Source: Planococcus liqunii (GTDB lineage Bacteria; Bacillota; Bacilli; Bacillales_A; Planococcaceae). Taken from it: a stretch of 64,000 nt of DNA. Below the pieces are notes generated by a model. It saw only the letters and a program-made list of their open reading frames with translations. It did no database searches and was not told the origin of the DNA. The stretch lies in contig NZ_CP129238.1 in NCBI RefSeq assembly GCF_030413595.1, positions 2,542,001 to 2,606,000 on the forward strand, written 5' to 3'. Positions 9,442-23,169 of the stretch are shown here, one piece after another (within the stretch, counting starts at the first letter, position 1; each line of letters begins with the position of its first letter). The position numbers were made by a program, and so were the translations under genes.

Positions 9442-10119
9442 TCATTTTCTCGAAAAGCCGCTGAATATTTTCGAAGCAGCGAGAAGCAGAAGCCCACCGA
9501 TTGTATACATCCACCATTCGATCGAAATTACAGGACCAAATTCCGGAATCAGAATGACGGCGAGCATCATCACAGCAAACGCTCCTCCGCCTGCCAAACC
9601 GGCTGTTACATAGCCGCTGAGCGGTTTTTTCTTAGGTTTGAACAACGTGGAGCGGATTATTTTGAAAAACAGCACCACGCCGACAAAACCAATTCCCGTA
9701 ATAACGATCAACAAGCTAAGCAAATGGCCAAGCGATACGTCGGTCTCTACGGGTTTGAACAAAGAAATTAGCAGATTTATGACCCCATAGGTCAAACTGA
9801 ACCAGCCGGCCATTCCCGCGACTTGTGAGATGGCGAATAAAGCGGAACTGCGCTTTTTCTCATGCGGCAAATTTTCAATCAGTTCATCGGCATAGGCTTT
9901 TGGATTGCTCCCGAAAACTTCAGCCGCTGACTTCCCGTATTGCTGCCCTTCGAGCAAATGATCAAGCAAATCCATTAGCACTTCTTCGCTGGCATGTTCG
10001 TCAATCCGCAGGTCGGTCCGGACATACACCAGGAAATCCTCGTAAACCGCCAAATTTTCCTCGCTTAAGTCTTCCCGCTTGTTGTTGTTCTGTTCAATCA
10101 ATTCATCTGTCATCCTCAT
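9442..10119 (-). CDS. DUF1129-type membrane protein paired with PadR
   Basis: 225 residues. The soluble N-terminal third contains EEVLMDLLDHLLEGQQYGKSAAEVFGSNPKAYADELIENLP, a helical module common in membrane proteins encoded beside PadR regulators; four to five membrane segments follow from about residue 93. The ATG overlaps the padR stop (ATGA), so the two are translated together. Such pairs are thought to act in envelope stress or transport, but no function is proven. Another possible label is DUF1700/HAAS-like. Confidence 0.7.
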   Translation of the reverse strand: MRMTDELIEQNNNKREDLSEENLAVYEDFLVYVRTDLRIDEHASEEVLMDLLDHLLEGQQYGKSAAEVFGSNPKAYADELIENLPHEKKRSSALFAISQVAGMAGWFSLTYGVINLLISLFKPVETDVSLGHLLSLLIVITGIGFVGVVLFFKIIRSTLFKPKKKPLSGYVTAGLAGGGAFAVMMLAVILIPEFGPVISIEWWMYTIGGLLLLAASKIFSGFSRK

Positions 10120-10448
10120 TGTATTCCACCCCTTTTCAGTAATTCACTGACTGGTGCTGCAATCTGGCGCCATTCTTCCGAAATTTCTTCAAGCTCTTCT
10201 TTGCCGTTGTCGGTCAAGAAATAATACTTGCGGTTCGGCCCGGATGCAGAAGGCCGCATTTCCCCTTTGATAAAGCCGTTTTTCTGTAGCCGCAGCAGTA
10301 CAGGATAAATGGTGCCGTCACTGATGTCCGGCAGCCCGATCTGCTGCAGCTTCTGCGACAATTCGTAGCCATAAACCGGTTCCGCCTCCACTACCGCCAT
10401 GACGCATGCATCCAGTACCCCTTTCAATAATTGGCTTCTGCTCGCCAT
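10116..10448 (-). CDS. PadR family transcriptional regulator
   Basis: Winged-helix repressor of 110 residues starting at ATG 10448 (GGAGG 8 nt upstream). Family features are in order: LLKGVLDACVMAVV helix, YGYELSQKLQQIG, the recognition region DGTIYPVLLRLQKNGFIKGE, then the wing with GPNRKYYFLTDNGKEEL and a short C-terminal helix for dimerisation. It heads an operon with the DUF1129 gene and has inverted repeats in its own promoter, which suggests autoregulation. The inducer is unknown. Confidence 0.93.
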   Translation of the reverse strand: MASRSQLLKGVLDACVMAVVEAEPVYGYELSQKLQQIGLPDISDGTIYPVLLRLQKNGFIKGEMRPSASGPNRKYYFLTDNGKEELEEISEEWRQIAAPVSELLKRGGIQ

Positions 10449-10503
10449 CTTTTTGTCCTCCTTTACGGTACTTGGCAAAACAAGATACCGACGTTAAAAA
10501 TTA

Positions 10504-10562
10504 GCTACCTTGCGTAGCCAAGTAGTTAACTACATCGTATTTTATTTTCAGAAAATTGTCAA
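10504..10562 (-). promoter_or_regulatory. padR promoter with two inverted repeats
   Basis: Minus-strand promoter TTGACA (10562-10557), 17-bp spacer, TACGAT (10539-10534). Immediately downstream lies the perfect palindrome GTAGTTAACTAC (10522-10533) and then GCTAC-N5-GTAGC (10504-10518). Both sit over the expected start of transcription and early leader, a usual place for PadR autorepression. Confidence 0.7.
10543..10557 (-). promoter_or_regulatory. CodY-like box in the padR promoter spacer
   Basis: On the minus strand AATTTTCTGAAAATA matches the CodY consensus AATTTTCWGAAAATT at 14 of 15 positions. It fills most of the spacer between the -35 and -10, so bound CodY would block RNA polymerase when branched-chain amino acids and GTP are plentiful. 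Confidence 0.65.
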
Positions 10563-10585
10563 CGGGTATATTAAAATTTTTTACT

Positions 10586-10669
10586 TACTGTCCGTTCGGG
10601 AGTAAATACTGTCCACTGAGCCGCATATACTGTCCGAAAATGCCCTTTTACTGTCCGCAACTAAAAAAA
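10586..10669. repeat. Four 21-bp phased repeats with core TACTGTCC
   Basis: The 8-mer TACTGTCC starts at 10586, 10607, 10628 and 10649, an exact 21-bp period (two helical turns), each followed by 13 variable bases. The last unit runs into the T tract of the pyr operon terminator. The array fills the gap between the pyr operon end and the padR promoter. It resembles iterons or a phased binding array; no function is known to me. Confidence 0.85.
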
Positions 10670-10687
10670 GCCGACCTAAAGGTCAGC
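10663..10687 (-). terminator. Terminator of the pyrimidine operon
   Basis: GCTGACC (10687-10681) pairs with GGTCGGC (10676-10670), then seven T on the minus strand. The pyrE stop codon lies inside the stem. Confidence 0.85.
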
Positions 10688-11311
10688 CTCGCAAAGTTCC
10701 AGCTTTCAAACTTTCATGCCAATCGGCGAGCATCGGCAGATCTTCTTCTGAAATGGCGTTCATTTCCACCGCTTCTTCGACCAGCGCAGGGAAGTTGGTC
10801 AGCGTATGGAATGTAAAGCCGGCGCCGGTAATTGCTTGGATCGACTGCGGCAAATCGTATGTAAAAATTGCGACGATGCCGAGCACGTCAAAGCCGGCTG
10901 CTTTTAAGCCTTCTGCTGCCTGCAGGACGGAGCCGCCTTTTGAGATTAAATCTTCCACGACCACGACTTTTTTGCCAGGTTCGACTTTGCCTTCAATCAT
11001 ATTGCCCTGGCCGTGCTCTTTCGCTTTTGAACGCACGTAAACCATCGGCAAGTCCAGCAAGTCGCTGACCCAGGCAGCATGCGGAATTCCGGCGGTTGCC
11101 GTTCCTGCGACCACTTCACAGTCCGGATAGGATTCCTGAATCAACCCTGCCAATCCTTTAGCGATCTCTTTCCGAACCGCAGGGTACGACATTGTCAGGC
11201 GGTTGTCGCAGTAAATCGGCGATTTGATGCCTGATGCCCAGGTGAACGGATCTTGCGGGCGCAGTTCGACTGCACCGATATTGAGTAATTGTCTTGCGAT
11301 ATGCTGTTTCA

Positions 11312-11312
<1 letters not shown>
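10683..11312 (-). CDS. pyrE: Orotate phosphoribosyltransferase
   Basis: Makes OMP from orotate and PRPP. 209 residues from ATG 11312, which overlaps the pyrF stop by one base (TAATG) and has GGAG about 9 nt upstream. The PRPP-binding motif is [14 protein letters not shown] in the second half, and KSPIYCDNR near residue 30 is the conserved N-terminal block. It is the last gene of the operon; its stop codon is inside the terminator stem. Confidence 0.96.
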
Positions 11313-13669
<2,357 letters not shown>

Positions 13670-13673
<4 letters not shown>

Positions 13674-16600
13674 ACGCCAGCTCCCATTTCTTCTGCTGAG
13701 AAGGTCATCGATTCGATGACGCGCAGCATCGCTTCCGCTGTGTCGAGCGACGTCAAGCACGGTACGCCGTTTTCCACTGATTCGCGTCGGATGCGGAACC
13801 CGTCCCGCTCCGGCTGTTTGCCTCGCGTCAAGGTGTTGATGACCAGCTGGGCATCGCCGTTTTGGATCACATCGATCAAGGTCTTGCCTTCTGAACCGAT
13901 CTTGCCAATTGTCGTTACCCGGATGCCTGCCTGTTCCAGCGATTTCGCAGTTCCTTCGGTCGCCAGGATATGGTAGCCGATTGCCGTGAAGCGTCTCGCC
14001 AAACCGACCGCTTCCATTTTGTCTTTATCCGAAATTGTCATTAGCACGGAACCGTGGTCTTTGATTTCCATACCGGCTGCTACAAGTCCTTTGTAAAGGG
14101 CTTTTTCAAGCGTGGAGTCTTTCCCCATCACTTCGCCTGTCGATTTCATCTCTGGCCCAAGCGTGATGTCGACACGGCGCAGTTTCGCAAATGAGAATAC
14201 CGGCACTTTCACATAGACCCCTTTTGAAAGCGGCGCAAGCCCCGGGGTGAAGCCCTGGTCCGTGATGCTGTGGCCCAGAATCGCCTTCATGGCGATATTG
14301 GCCATCGGGATGGCGGTAATCTTGCTCATGAACGGCACCGTCCGGCTTGAGCGCGGATTCACTTCGATGACGAACACTTCGCCTTTTGAAATGACGTACT
14401 GGATGTTCAACAAGCCGACAATGTTCAAGCCTTTTGCCAGGCGGGTCGTGTAATCGACCAGGGTGTCCAGCAGTTCCTGTGAGATATTCTGCGTCGGATA
14501 GACCGCAATCGAATCGCCCGAGTGGACGCCGGCACGTTCGATATGTTCCATGATGCCCGGAATCAGAACGTTTTCTCCGTCCGAAATGGCGTCGACTTCG
14601 ATTTCGATTCCCGTCAAGTACCGGTCGACCAGCACCGGATGTTCCGGACTCGCTTCCACGGCGTGCTCCATATAATGGCGCAGGTCCTTTTCGTTGTAGA
14701 CGATTTCCATGGCTCTTCCTCCGAGGACGTAGGACGGGCGGACGAGTACCGGATAGCCGATGTCTGAAGCGATGACCACCGCTTCTTGCGCCGAAACCGC
14801 AGTTTTTCCGAGCGGCTGCGGAATGCCGATTTCATGCAGGGCCGCTTCGAATTTATTGCGGTTTTCTGCACGGTCCAGGTCTTCCAGAGACGTACCGAGA
14901 ATTTTTACGCCGTTTTGTTCCAGCTTGTCTGCCAAATTGATGGCCGTCTGGCCGCCAAACTGCACGACCACGCCTTTTGGCTGTTCGATTTCAATGATGT
15001 GCATGACGTCTTCAACCGTCAGCGGCTCGAAGTACAATTTATCCGATATGGAGAAGTCGGTGGAAACTGTTTCCGGATTGTTGTTGATGATGATTGCTTC
15101 GTACCCTGCTTCTTTGATGGCCCAGACAGAATGTACCGTAGCATAATCGAATTCGACGCCTTGGCCAATGCGGATCGGGCCTGACCCAAGGACGATGATG
15201 CTTTCTTTTTCGGTGCGGATCGATTCATTTTCATCTTCGTAAGTGCCGTAGAAATACGGCGTTTCCGATTCAAATTCCGCGGCGCACGTATCGACCATTT
15301 TATAGACTGGCATCAATTTCTGTTCTTTGCGCCAGTTGTAGACTTCCTGCGCAGTGGTTTCCCAGAGCTTGGCAATTGTGATATCCGCAAAGCCCATCCG
15401 CTTCGCTTTTTTCGCTGCCGCAAAGTCAAAGCGGTTTTCTTTCAGCACATTCTCAAACTGGACGATATTTTCGAATTTTTTCAAGAAGAACAAGTCAATT
15501 TGGCTCCAGCTGTGGATCGTTTCGATCGTCACGCCGCGGCGAAGGGCTTCTCCGATAAAGAACAAACGCTCATCGCCTGCACGGCAAATCCGTTTTTGGA
15601 TCCATTCATCGCTCATGGCGTCTGCATTTTTCAAAGCAAGATGGAACTGGCCGGTTTCAAGGGAGCGGACAGCTTTTAGAATCGCCTCTTCAAATGAACG
15701 GCCCATCGCCATGACTTCTCCGGTTGCTTTCATTTGTGTGCCCAAGTTGCGTTTTGCCGATTCAAACTTGTCGAACGGCCAGCGCGGAATTTTTGCTACT
15801 ACATAATCGAGTGCCGGTTCGAACGAGGCATATGTGCGCCCCGTTACCGGGTTGATCATTTCATCAAGCGTCAAACCGACTGCAATTTTTGCTGCGAGTT
15901 TGGCAATCGGATAGCCCGTCGCTTTGGAAGCCAGCGCTGAGGAACGGCTGACGCGCGGGTTCACTTCGATGATGTAGTACTGGAAGCTGTAAGGATCGAG
16001 TGCCAGCTGGACGTTGCAGCCGCCTTCGATTTTCAGGGCACGGATGATTTTCAGCGAGACATTGCGCAGCATCTGGTATTCCCGGTCCGACAAAGTTTGG
16101 CTCGGCGCTACGACAATTGAATCGCCGGTATGGATGCCGACCGGGTCGATGTTTTCCATATTGCAGACGACGATCGCTGTATCGTTGGCGTCGCGCATCA
16201 CTTCGTATTCAATTTCTTTCATGCCGGCAATCGATTTCTCGAGCAGGCACTGTGTGACGGGGCTGTATTTCAAGCCGCTCGTGACGATTTCCTGCAGTTC
16301 CTCCTGCGTTTGGCAGATGCCGCCGCCTGTCCCGCCAAGTGTAAACGCCGGGCGGACAATCACCGGGAAGCCGACGCGTTCAACGAAAATTTGGGCTTCG
16401 TCCAAGTTATGGATGATGTCCGAATCCGGAACCGGTTCGCCCAGTTCATTCATTAAGGTGCGGAACAAATCGCGGTCTTCCGCTTTGTGGATGGCTTCCA
16501 GTTTTGTCCCCAAGATTTCAATGTTCAGTTCATCGAGAATTCCGGACTCGTCCAATTCGATGGCCATATTTAGCCCCGTCTGTCCGCCAAGCGTCGGAAG

Positions 16601-16858
16601 CAGTGCATCCGGACGTTCTTTCCGGAGAATGCGGCTGACAAAATCCAGTGTAATCGGTTCGATATACACTTTATCGGCGATTTCAGTATCGGTCATGATC
16701 GTTGCCGGATTGGAGTTGATCAAGATGACGCGGTAGCCTTCTTCTTTTAACGCCAGGCAGGCTTGTGTTCCGGCATAGTCAAATTCTGCAGCTTGTCCGA
16801 TCACAATGGGACCGGATCCGATTACGAGGATACTTTGGATGTCTTGTCTTTTAGGCAT
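13670..16858 (-). CDS. carB: Carbamoyl phosphate synthase, large subunit
   Basis: Forms carbamoyl phosphate from bicarbonate, ATP and ammonia channelled from CarA. 1062 residues with two homologous ATP-grasp halves, beginning [28 protein letters not shown] and [26 protein letters not shown] near residue 550, and a C-terminal MGS-like regulatory domain from about 930. Being the only copy seen and inside the pyr operon, it corresponds to pyrAB of B. subtilis. Overlaps carA by 8 nt. Confidence 0.97.
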
Positions 16859-17945
16859 ATTGCTGCTCCTTTCGAGTTGCGCTCATGATGTCGATAAAAC
16901 GGTCAAACAGGTAATTGGAATCTTCCGGTCCAGGCGATGATTCCGGATGGTATTGAACAGTGAATGCCGGGTAGTCCAGATGAGCCAGCCCTTCGTTTGT
17001 GCCGTCATTGATCGCTCGATGCGTTACTTTCAGGCGAGTGCCTTTCAAGGTTTCTTCATCCACGGCATAACCGTGGTTCTGAGACGTGATTTCCACTCTT
17101 CCGGTCGTCAAATCTTTTACCGGATGGTTGCCGCCGCGGTGGCCAAATTTCAGTTTGAATGTCCCGGCGCCGCACGCCCGTGCAAACAACTGGTGTCCGA
17201 GGCAGATGCCGAAAATCGGCACTTGGCCAAGCAGTTCACGGACCACAGCCACGCACTCTTCGACGTCTTTCGGGTCTCCCGGTCCGTTTGACAGCATGAT
17301 GCCGTCCGGCCCCCAGGCAAGAATCTCCTGTGCTGTTGTGTTGTAAGGCACGACGATCACGTCGCAGTCGCGTTTGTTCAGTTCACGCAAAATGCCGTGC
17401 TTCATGCCGTAGTCGATCAGCACTACCCGTTTGCCGCGTCCCGGGCTTGGATAAGGACGGACTGTGGAAACTTGCGCCACTTGGTTATGCGGCAATTGCG
17501 CCGCTTGCAGTTCCGCTACCACTTCCGCGACATTCACTTCTTCGCCGGCTGCTGTCAAAATGCCTTTGATGGATCCTTTCGAGCGAATCAGCCGCGTCAG
17601 TTTGCGCGTATCGATTTCCGCAATTCCCGGAATGTTTTTCGTGCGAAACAACTCATCGAGTGTCGTGTTGCATCGGAAGTTTGACGGAAATTCCGCCATT
17701 TCGCGGACGACCATGCCTTTTACAGCCGGCTCGATCGATTCAAAATCGTCACTGTTGATGCCGTAATTACCGATTAATGGATAAGTCATTGTGACAATCT
17801 GGCCGCAGTAGGAAGGATCCGATAAAATTTCCTGATAGCCGGTCATGCTCGTGTTAAACACCACTTCGCCGACTGAAGCGCTGTCGCTGCCGAATGCTGT
17901 GCCTTCAAATACAGTACCGTCCTCTAAGATCAAATAACGTTTCAT
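16851..17945 (-). CDS. carA: Carbamoyl phosphate synthase, small (glutaminase) subunit
   Basis: Hydrolyses glutamine and feeds ammonia to CarB. 364 residues from ATG 17945, overlapping the pyrC stop (TAATG). N-terminal CPSase_sm domain ([19 protein letters not shown]), then the class I glutaminase with nucleophile in FGICLGHQL and the His-Glu pair in [10 protein letters not shown]. In B. subtilis the pyrimidine-regulated copy is pyrAA. Confidence 0.97.
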   Translation of the reverse strand: MKRYLILEDGTVFEGTAFGSDSASVGEVVFNTSMTGYQEILSDPSYCGQIVTMTYPLIGNYGINSDDFESIEPAVKGMVVREMAEFPSNFRCNTTLDELFRTKNIPGIAEIDTRKLTRLIRSKGSIKGILTAAGEEVNVAEVVAELQAAQLPHNQVAQVSTVRPYPSPGRGKRVVLIDYGMKHGILRELNKRDCDVIVVPYNTTAQEILAWGPDGIMLSNGPGDPKDVEECVAVVRELLGQVPIFGICLGHQLFARACGAGTFKLKFGHRGGNHPVKDLTTGRVEITSQNHGYAVDEETLKGTRLKVTHRAINDGTNEGLAHLDYPAFTVQYHPESSPGPEDSNYLFDRFIDIMSATRKEQQYA

Positions 17946-19222
17946 TAGTTTGTCTCCTCCTGCCATACGATTTGTCCGCCGTAGATTGTCAGTGCCGGCC
18001 ATCCAGTGCAGCTCCAGCCGCCGAATGGGGTATTTTTTCCTTTTGATAAAAATTCATCGGCATTGATGGCTTGTGCTTTTTCCAGGTCCAAGAGCACCAG
18101 GTCTGCTGCTTGGCCCATTTCGAGTGTGCCGTACGGCAAGCCGAATGTTTCACTCGGTTTGACCGTCAGCCAGTCGATCAATTGCTGAAGCGTCCATTTG
18201 CCGGTTTCAACAAACTTTGTATACAGCAGCGGAAACGCTGTTTCAAATCCGACGATGCCAAACGGCGCTTTGTCCATGCCGTGCGCCTTTTCTTCCATGG
18301 TGTGCGGTGCATGGTCCGTCGCAATAAAGTCGAGCGTGCCGTCCATTAAGCCTTCGTGCAGCGCTTCTAAATCTTCTTTTGCCCGCAGCGGCGGGTTCAT
18401 TTTCCAGTTGGCGTCGTCTTCTGGAATATCGTCTTCACTCAGCAACAAATGGTGCGGCGTCACTTCGGCAGTCACGCGCACGCCTGCCCGTTTCGCATCT
18501 CGGATGACGCGTACGGATTCTTTCGTGGAAACGTGGCAGACGTGGTAATGGGCGCCCGCTGCTTCTGCAAGCAGAATATCGCGTGCAATATGCACCGATT
18601 CCGCAATCGACGGTATGCCTTTCAAGCCAAGTTCAGCACTGCGTTTTCCTTCGTGCATAACGCCGTCGTAGATCAGGCTGTTGTCTTCGCAATGGGCGAC
18701 GACTGGCATATTGATTTTGGCTGCGTCCAGCATCGTTTCGTACATCATGCCTGCCTGCTGGATGCCGACGCCGTCATCGGTGAAGGCGAAAGCGCCGTTG
18801 TCTTTCAACTCCTGCAGGTTCGTGCGTTCTTTTCCGGCTTCCCGGATGGTGATGGAAGCATACGGCAAAACTCGGATAAGCGCATTTTTTTCAATCAAAG
18901 CGTTGACATGCTGCAGGTTTTCTTTCGTATCCGGCACCGGCCGCGTATTCGGCATCGCACAGATTGTCGTGTAGCCGCCTTTGGCTGCTGATTTCGTCCC
19001 GCTTTCGATTGTTTCTTTTTGCTCGCCGCCCGGTTCACGCAAATGTACGTGAACGTCTACAAATCCCGGTGCGATTATCCGGCCCTTGCCGTCGATTTGG
19101 GTTTCGCCTTTGGAAGATAATTCTGTACCGATCTCTCCGATCTTCCCTTGTACCACCCGCACATCTTTTGCGTTCATTTCTCCGTTTTCCAGTACCTTGA
19201 CGTTTTTAATCAACAAATCCAT
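17945..19222 (-). CDS. pyrC: Dihydroorotase
   Basis: Cyclises carbamoyl aspartate to dihydroorotate. 425 residues from ATG 19222 (GGGAGAG upstream), the class I length. Zinc ligands are in [16 protein letters not shown] near residue 60, and the later metal-binding motifs are [18 protein letters not shown] and ATDHAPHT. An upstream in-frame start at 19315 lies inside pyrB and lacks support. Two bases separate it from pyrB. Confidence 0.96.
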   Translation of the reverse strand: MDLLIKNVKVLENGEMNAKDVRVVQGKIGEIGTELSSKGETQIDGKGRIIAPGFVDVHVHLREPGGEQKETIESGTKSAAKGGYTTICAMPNTRPVPDTKENLQHVNALIEKNALIRVLPYASITIREAGKERTNLQELKDNGAFAFTDDGVGIQQAGMMYETMLDAAKINMPVVAHCEDNSLIYDGVMHEGKRSAELGLKGIPSIAESVHIARDILLAEAAGAHYHVCHVSTKESVRVIRDAKRAGVRVTAEVTPHHLLLSEDDIPEDDANWKMNPPLRAKEDLEALHEGLMDGTLDFIATDHAPHTMEEKAHGMDKAPFGIVGFETAFPLLYTKFVETGKWTLQQLIDWLTVKPSETFGLPYGTLEMGQAADLVLLDLEKAQAINADEFLSKGKNTPFGGWSCTGWPALTIYGGQIVWQEETN

Positions 19223-19224
19223 TC

Positions 19225-20094
19225 TCAATCTCTCCCTTTCAATGCATATTCCAGTACAGCCATCCGGACAAACACACCGTTTGCCATTTGTTTGAATATC
19301 CGTGAGCGTTCGCATTCCACTAAGCTGTCCGCAATCTCGACGCCTCTATTGATGGGTGCCGGATGCATGATGATGGCTGTTTCTTTCATCTTCCGCTCGC
19401 GCTCCACCGTCAAGCCGAATTGTTTATGGTAGTTTTCTTTCGAGAACAAAGCCGATACCGCGTGGCGTTCGTGCTGGACGCGCAGCATCATGACGACGTC
19501 CGTATCCGGAAGCAATTCATCTAAGTTCTGCGAGGTTTCGTAGCCGCCGCTCCATTCTTCCGGGCAGACGAACGATACTTCAGCTCCCAGCTGCTTCAAG
19601 GCAGCTGCATTCGATTTGGCAACCCGGCTATGGGCAATGTCGCCGACAATGGTCACGTGAATGCCTTCAAAGCGGCCAAACTCCTGATGGATCGTGTACA
19701 AGTCGAGCAGCGATTGCGTCGGGTGCTGCCCCGAGCCGTCACCGCCGTTGATGATCGCTACATTGCAGCCTTTCAGCTCTTCGTAATAAGCTTCTTCTTC
19801 ATGGCGGATGACAATGCCGTCCACTCCGATCGACTCGAAAGTTTTGACCGTGTCATACAAAGTTTCGCCTTTTTGGACACTTGAGAAGGCTGTTTCAAAT
19901 GGAAGTACGGTCAGCCCCATGCGGTGTTCGGCCATTTCAAAGCTCATTTTGGTCCGTGTGCTTGGCTCGTAGAACAGATTGACGATGGTTCCCGTCATGG
20001 GATGCTGTTCGCCGCGTTCGAATTCTCCTGCCCGTTTCAGCAATTTCATGATGGTCCGGTTTTTCAAGTGGTTCATTGTCAGTACGTTTGGCAT
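19225..20094 (-). CDS. pyrB: Aspartate carbamoyltransferase, catalytic subunit
   Basis: Joins carbamoyl phosphate to aspartate. 289 residues; carbamoyl-phosphate site [13 protein letters not shown] near residue 45, HPTQSLLD near 125, and [11 protein letters not shown] near 255. No pyrI regulatory subunit is present, as in other Firmicutes; control is through PyrR. The gene follows the second attenuator of the operon. Confidence 0.96.
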   Translation of the reverse strand: MPNVLTMNHLKNRTIMKLLKRAGEFERGEQHPMTGTIVNLFYEPSTRTKMSFEMAEHRMGLTVLPFETAFSSVQKGETLYDTVKTFESIGVDGIVIRHEEEAYYEELKGCNVAIINGGDGSGQHPTQSLLDLYTIHQEFGRFEGIHVTIVGDIAHSRVAKSNAAALKQLGAEVSFVCPEEWSGGYETSQNLDELLPDTDVVMMLRVQHERHAVSALFSKENYHKQFGLTVERERKMKETAIIMHPAPINRGVEIADSLVECERSRIFKQMANGVFVRMAVLEYALKGRD

Positions 20095-20113
20095 TTGAAT
20101 CCCTTCCTTTCAT

Positions 20114-20205
20114 TAAAAAACACCTTCCTGAGAGCAGGAAGGTGTGAGGAAATAAAGGCATGGTTCGCCCTTGCTTCGACCCTTTCCATGCCTCTCTGGA
20201 CATTC
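20114..20205 (-). promoter_or_regulatory. PyrR-controlled attenuator between pyrP and pyrB
   Basis: Minus-strand leader with the conserved PyrR-binding loop GTCCAGAGAGGC (20201-20190), a GGCATGG/CCATGCC pairing that can act in the antiterminator, and an 11-bp terminator stem ACACCTTCCTG / CAGGAAGGTGT (20120-20145) followed by six T. High UMP lets PyrR bind and favours termination. Confidence 0.9.
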
Positions 20206-20217
20206 ATTAAAAGGTGG

Positions 20218-21504
20218 TTATGCAGTTCCGTGATCAATTTCTTCTTTGTTGCGCCCTGGCAGGACGAGGTTTAACAGTACGCCGATGATGGCAGCAAGCG
20301 CCATTCCTTCGATTGAGAACGACTCGCTGAACTGGATTTTCGCTCCGCCGATCCCGATGACCAGGATGACTGAGGAGATGACCAAATTGCGTTTGTCGCC
20401 GAAGTTGATGCGGTTGTCGACCAGCATGCGCAGGCCGGATGAAGCGATAATCCCGAACAGCAGGATCGAAATGCCGCCGAGCACCGCGGTTGGTATCGTT
20501 TCGATGACCGCCATCAGTTTCCCGAAGAACGAGAAGGCGATGGCGAACACGGCTGCTCCGATGATGACGTAGACGCTGTATACCCGGGTGATGGCCAGTA
20601 CGCCGATGTTTTCCCCGTAAGTCGTTTTTGGCGGTCCGCCGACGAAAGATGAAATCAATGTGCCGAGCCCGTCGCCGAGAATCGAGCGGTGAAGCCCGGG
20701 ATCTTTTATGTAATTGCGTTCTACAATTTTCCCGAGCACCAGCTGATGGCCGATGTGTTCAGAAATTGTCACGATGGCGATCGGCACCATGACGAACAGC
20801 AAGGTTGGCGTGACAGTAAAGCTGTAGTCGATGCCGGGAATCAGGAAGTCCGGCACCTGGAACCAGGTAGCTTTGGCGATCGGTGCATAATCGATAATGC
20901 CGATTGCCGCCGAGTAGATGTAGCCTGCGATAATGCCGATCAGGATCGGCATCAGAGAAATAATGTTTTTAAAGTAAATATTGCAGATGATGGCGGTAAT
21001 CAGCGTGACCAGTGCGGCTGAGAAATGCTTCATGCTGTATTGGCTCACACCGTCCACCGTGATGTTCATCGCCATGTCAACCGCTGTTCCGGATAATGCC
21101 AGCCCGATGACGATGATGACCGGCCCGACCACAATCGGCGGCAGAAGCTCCATCAGCCAGCGGTAACCAGTTTTCCAGATGATGAGTGCGACAATGGCGT
21201 AGACGAGTGATACAAACATGGCACCGATCATCGCTGAGCCGATGCCGCCCGTTTCAGTGGCAATGGTGATCGGGACGATAAAGGCGAAAGACGAACCGAG
21301 GTACGCCGGCACTTTAAACTGGGTGATCAGGATGAAGATGATGGTCGCGATGCCGCTTGTCAACAGCGCAATCGCCGGGCTCAAGCCGACCAGTTTCGGT
21401 ACGAGAATCGTTGCGCCGAACATAGCGAACATGTGCTGAAGGCTCAATGAAATCCATTGGACCGTTTTTGGTTGATCTTGTACATCCAATACTGCTTCAT
21501 TCAT
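20218..21504 (-). CDS. pyrP: Uracil permease
   Basis: NCS2-family uracil:proton symporter, 428 residues with about 12 to 14 membrane segments. Family features include LQHMFAMFGATILVPKLVG at the N-terminus, the central histidine and glutamate region ITISEHIGHQLVLGK, and GGPPKTTYGENIGVLAITRV. SD GAGAAG upstream; only 18 nt separate it from pyrR, so no attenuator fits there. Confidence 0.96.
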   Translation of the reverse strand: MNEAVLDVQDQPKTVQWISLSLQHMFAMFGATILVPKLVGLSPAIALLTSGIATIIFILITQFKVPAYLGSSFAFIVPITIATETGGIGSAMIGAMFVSLVYAIVALIIWKTGYRWLMELLPPIVVGPVIIVIGLALSGTAVDMAMNITVDGVSQYSMKHFSAALVTLITAIICNIYFKNIISLMPILIGIIAGYIYSAAIGIIDYAPIAKATWFQVPDFLIPGIDYSFTVTPTLLFVMVPIAIVTISEHIGHQLVLGKIVERNYIKDPGLHRSILGDGLGTLISSFVGGPPKTTYGENIGVLAITRVYSVYVIIGAAVFAIAFSFFGKLMAVIETIPTAVLGGISILLFGIIASSGLRMLVDNRINFGDKRNLVISSVILVIGIGGAKIQFSESFSIEGMALAAIIGVLLNLVLPGRNKEEIDHGTA

Positions 21505-21522
21505 TGCTGCTTCTCTCCGTTT

Positions 21523-22215
<693 letters not shown>

Positions 22216-22225
22216 TGTTTTTTTA

Positions 22226-22255
22226 AGTATAAAGAACCCTTAGCCGCTTTGTCAA
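22226..22255 (-). promoter_or_regulatory. pyr operon promoter
   Basis: TTGACA (22255-22250), 18-bp spacer, TATACT (22231-22226) on the minus strand. The -35 overlaps the stop codon of the upstream pseudouridine synthase gene. Confidence 0.8.
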
Positions 22256-23169
22256 TCTTTCTCTCGAAGAGATTCCAAAAGCTCTGCAAATTGGGTTGGC
22301 GGTTCTGCCGAAAACTCCAGGTATTCACCTGTTCGCGGATGATCAAAGCCGATCACTTCCGCATGCAGCGCTTGGCCGCCGATGTCCATTGTTTTTTTCG
22401 GTCCATACTTCGGATCGCCTACTAATGGGAAGCCGATGTATTTCATATGGACACGGATTTGGTGCGTACGGCCTGTTTCCAAGCGGCATTCCACTAGGGT
22501 AAAATTGCCGAAACGCTCCAATACGCGGAAATGTGTGACAGCGTGCTTGCCTTTGTCGATGACAGCCATTTTCTGGCGGTCCTTCGAGTCGCGGCCGATA
22601 GGCGCTTCGATTGTGCCTTTGTCGTGCGGAATATGGCCATGGACAAGCGCTACGTATTTACGCGTAACGGTTTTTTTCACTAGTTGGTCGACTAACGAAG
22701 TATGAGCCACATCATTTTTGGCAACCATCAATAAACCGGAAGTGTCTTTGTCGATGCGGTGGACGATTCCCGGACGGGCTACGCCGTTAATGCCCGACAA
22801 GTCCTTGCAATGGAACATTAGCCCGTTGACAAGTGTGCCGTTTGCATGTCCGGGAGCCGGATGGACCACCATGCCTCTTGGCTTATTTACCACTAAAACA
22901 TCAGCGTCTTCGTAAGTGATTTCGAGATTCAAATCTTCCGGAACAACGTCCAGTTCTTCCAACAGCGGCGGCGAGACAATGATGATATCGTCCAAACGCA
23001 CTTTGTAATTCGGTTTGACCGTTTCACCGTTGACTTTCACAGCGCCGTCTTTCACCCAGTTCGCAATTTGCGAGCGGGACCAGTCTTCGTCGATTGAGGA
23101 TACAGCTTTATCGATCCGCACACCGGCCATTTCTTCTGTTATTTCTATTGTCAAATCTTCAATTTCCAT
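22252..23169 (-). CDS. rluD: RluA-family 23S rRNA pseudouridine synthase
   Basis: 305 residues. N-terminal S4 RNA-binding domain (about 14-75), then the RluA catalytic domain with the active-site aspartate D140 in HRIDKDTSGLL and the later RKYVALVHG and GRTHQIRVHM motifs. It equals ylyB of B. subtilis by position and architecture. The exact target uridines cannot be read from sequence, so the rluD symbol is by homology. Start overlaps the lspA stop (TAATG). Confidence 0.92.
   Translation of the reverse strand: MEIEDLTIEITEEMAGVRIDKAVSSIDEDWSRSQIANWVKDGAVKVNGETVKPNYKVRLDDIIIVSPPLLEELDVVPEDLNLEITYEDADVLVVNKPRGMVVHPAPGHANGTLVNGLMFHCKDLSGINGVARPGIVHRIDKDTSGLLMVAKNDVAHTSLVDQLVKKTVTRKYVALVHGHIPHDKGTIEAPIGRDSKDRQKMAVIDKGKHAVTHFRVLERFGNFTLVECRLETGRTHQIRVHMKYIGFPLVGDPKYGPKKTMDIGGQALHAEVIGFDHPRTGEYLEFSAEPPTQFAELLESLREKD

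Noticed and set aside
10586..10669. CRISPR-like array
   Set aside because: Repeat core is only 8 bp with 13-bp spacers and no cas genes are near; far too short for CRISPR.
10556..10816. Plus-strand open frame with YCPxxxx heptads over the 21-bp repeats
   Set aside because: The heptads follow directly from the DNA repeat; there is no SD before the start, and the frame runs on antisense into pyrE.
15354..16736. Several plus-strand frames opposite carB
   Set aside because: Shadows of the GC-rich codon use of carB; no start signals and low-quality protein sequence.
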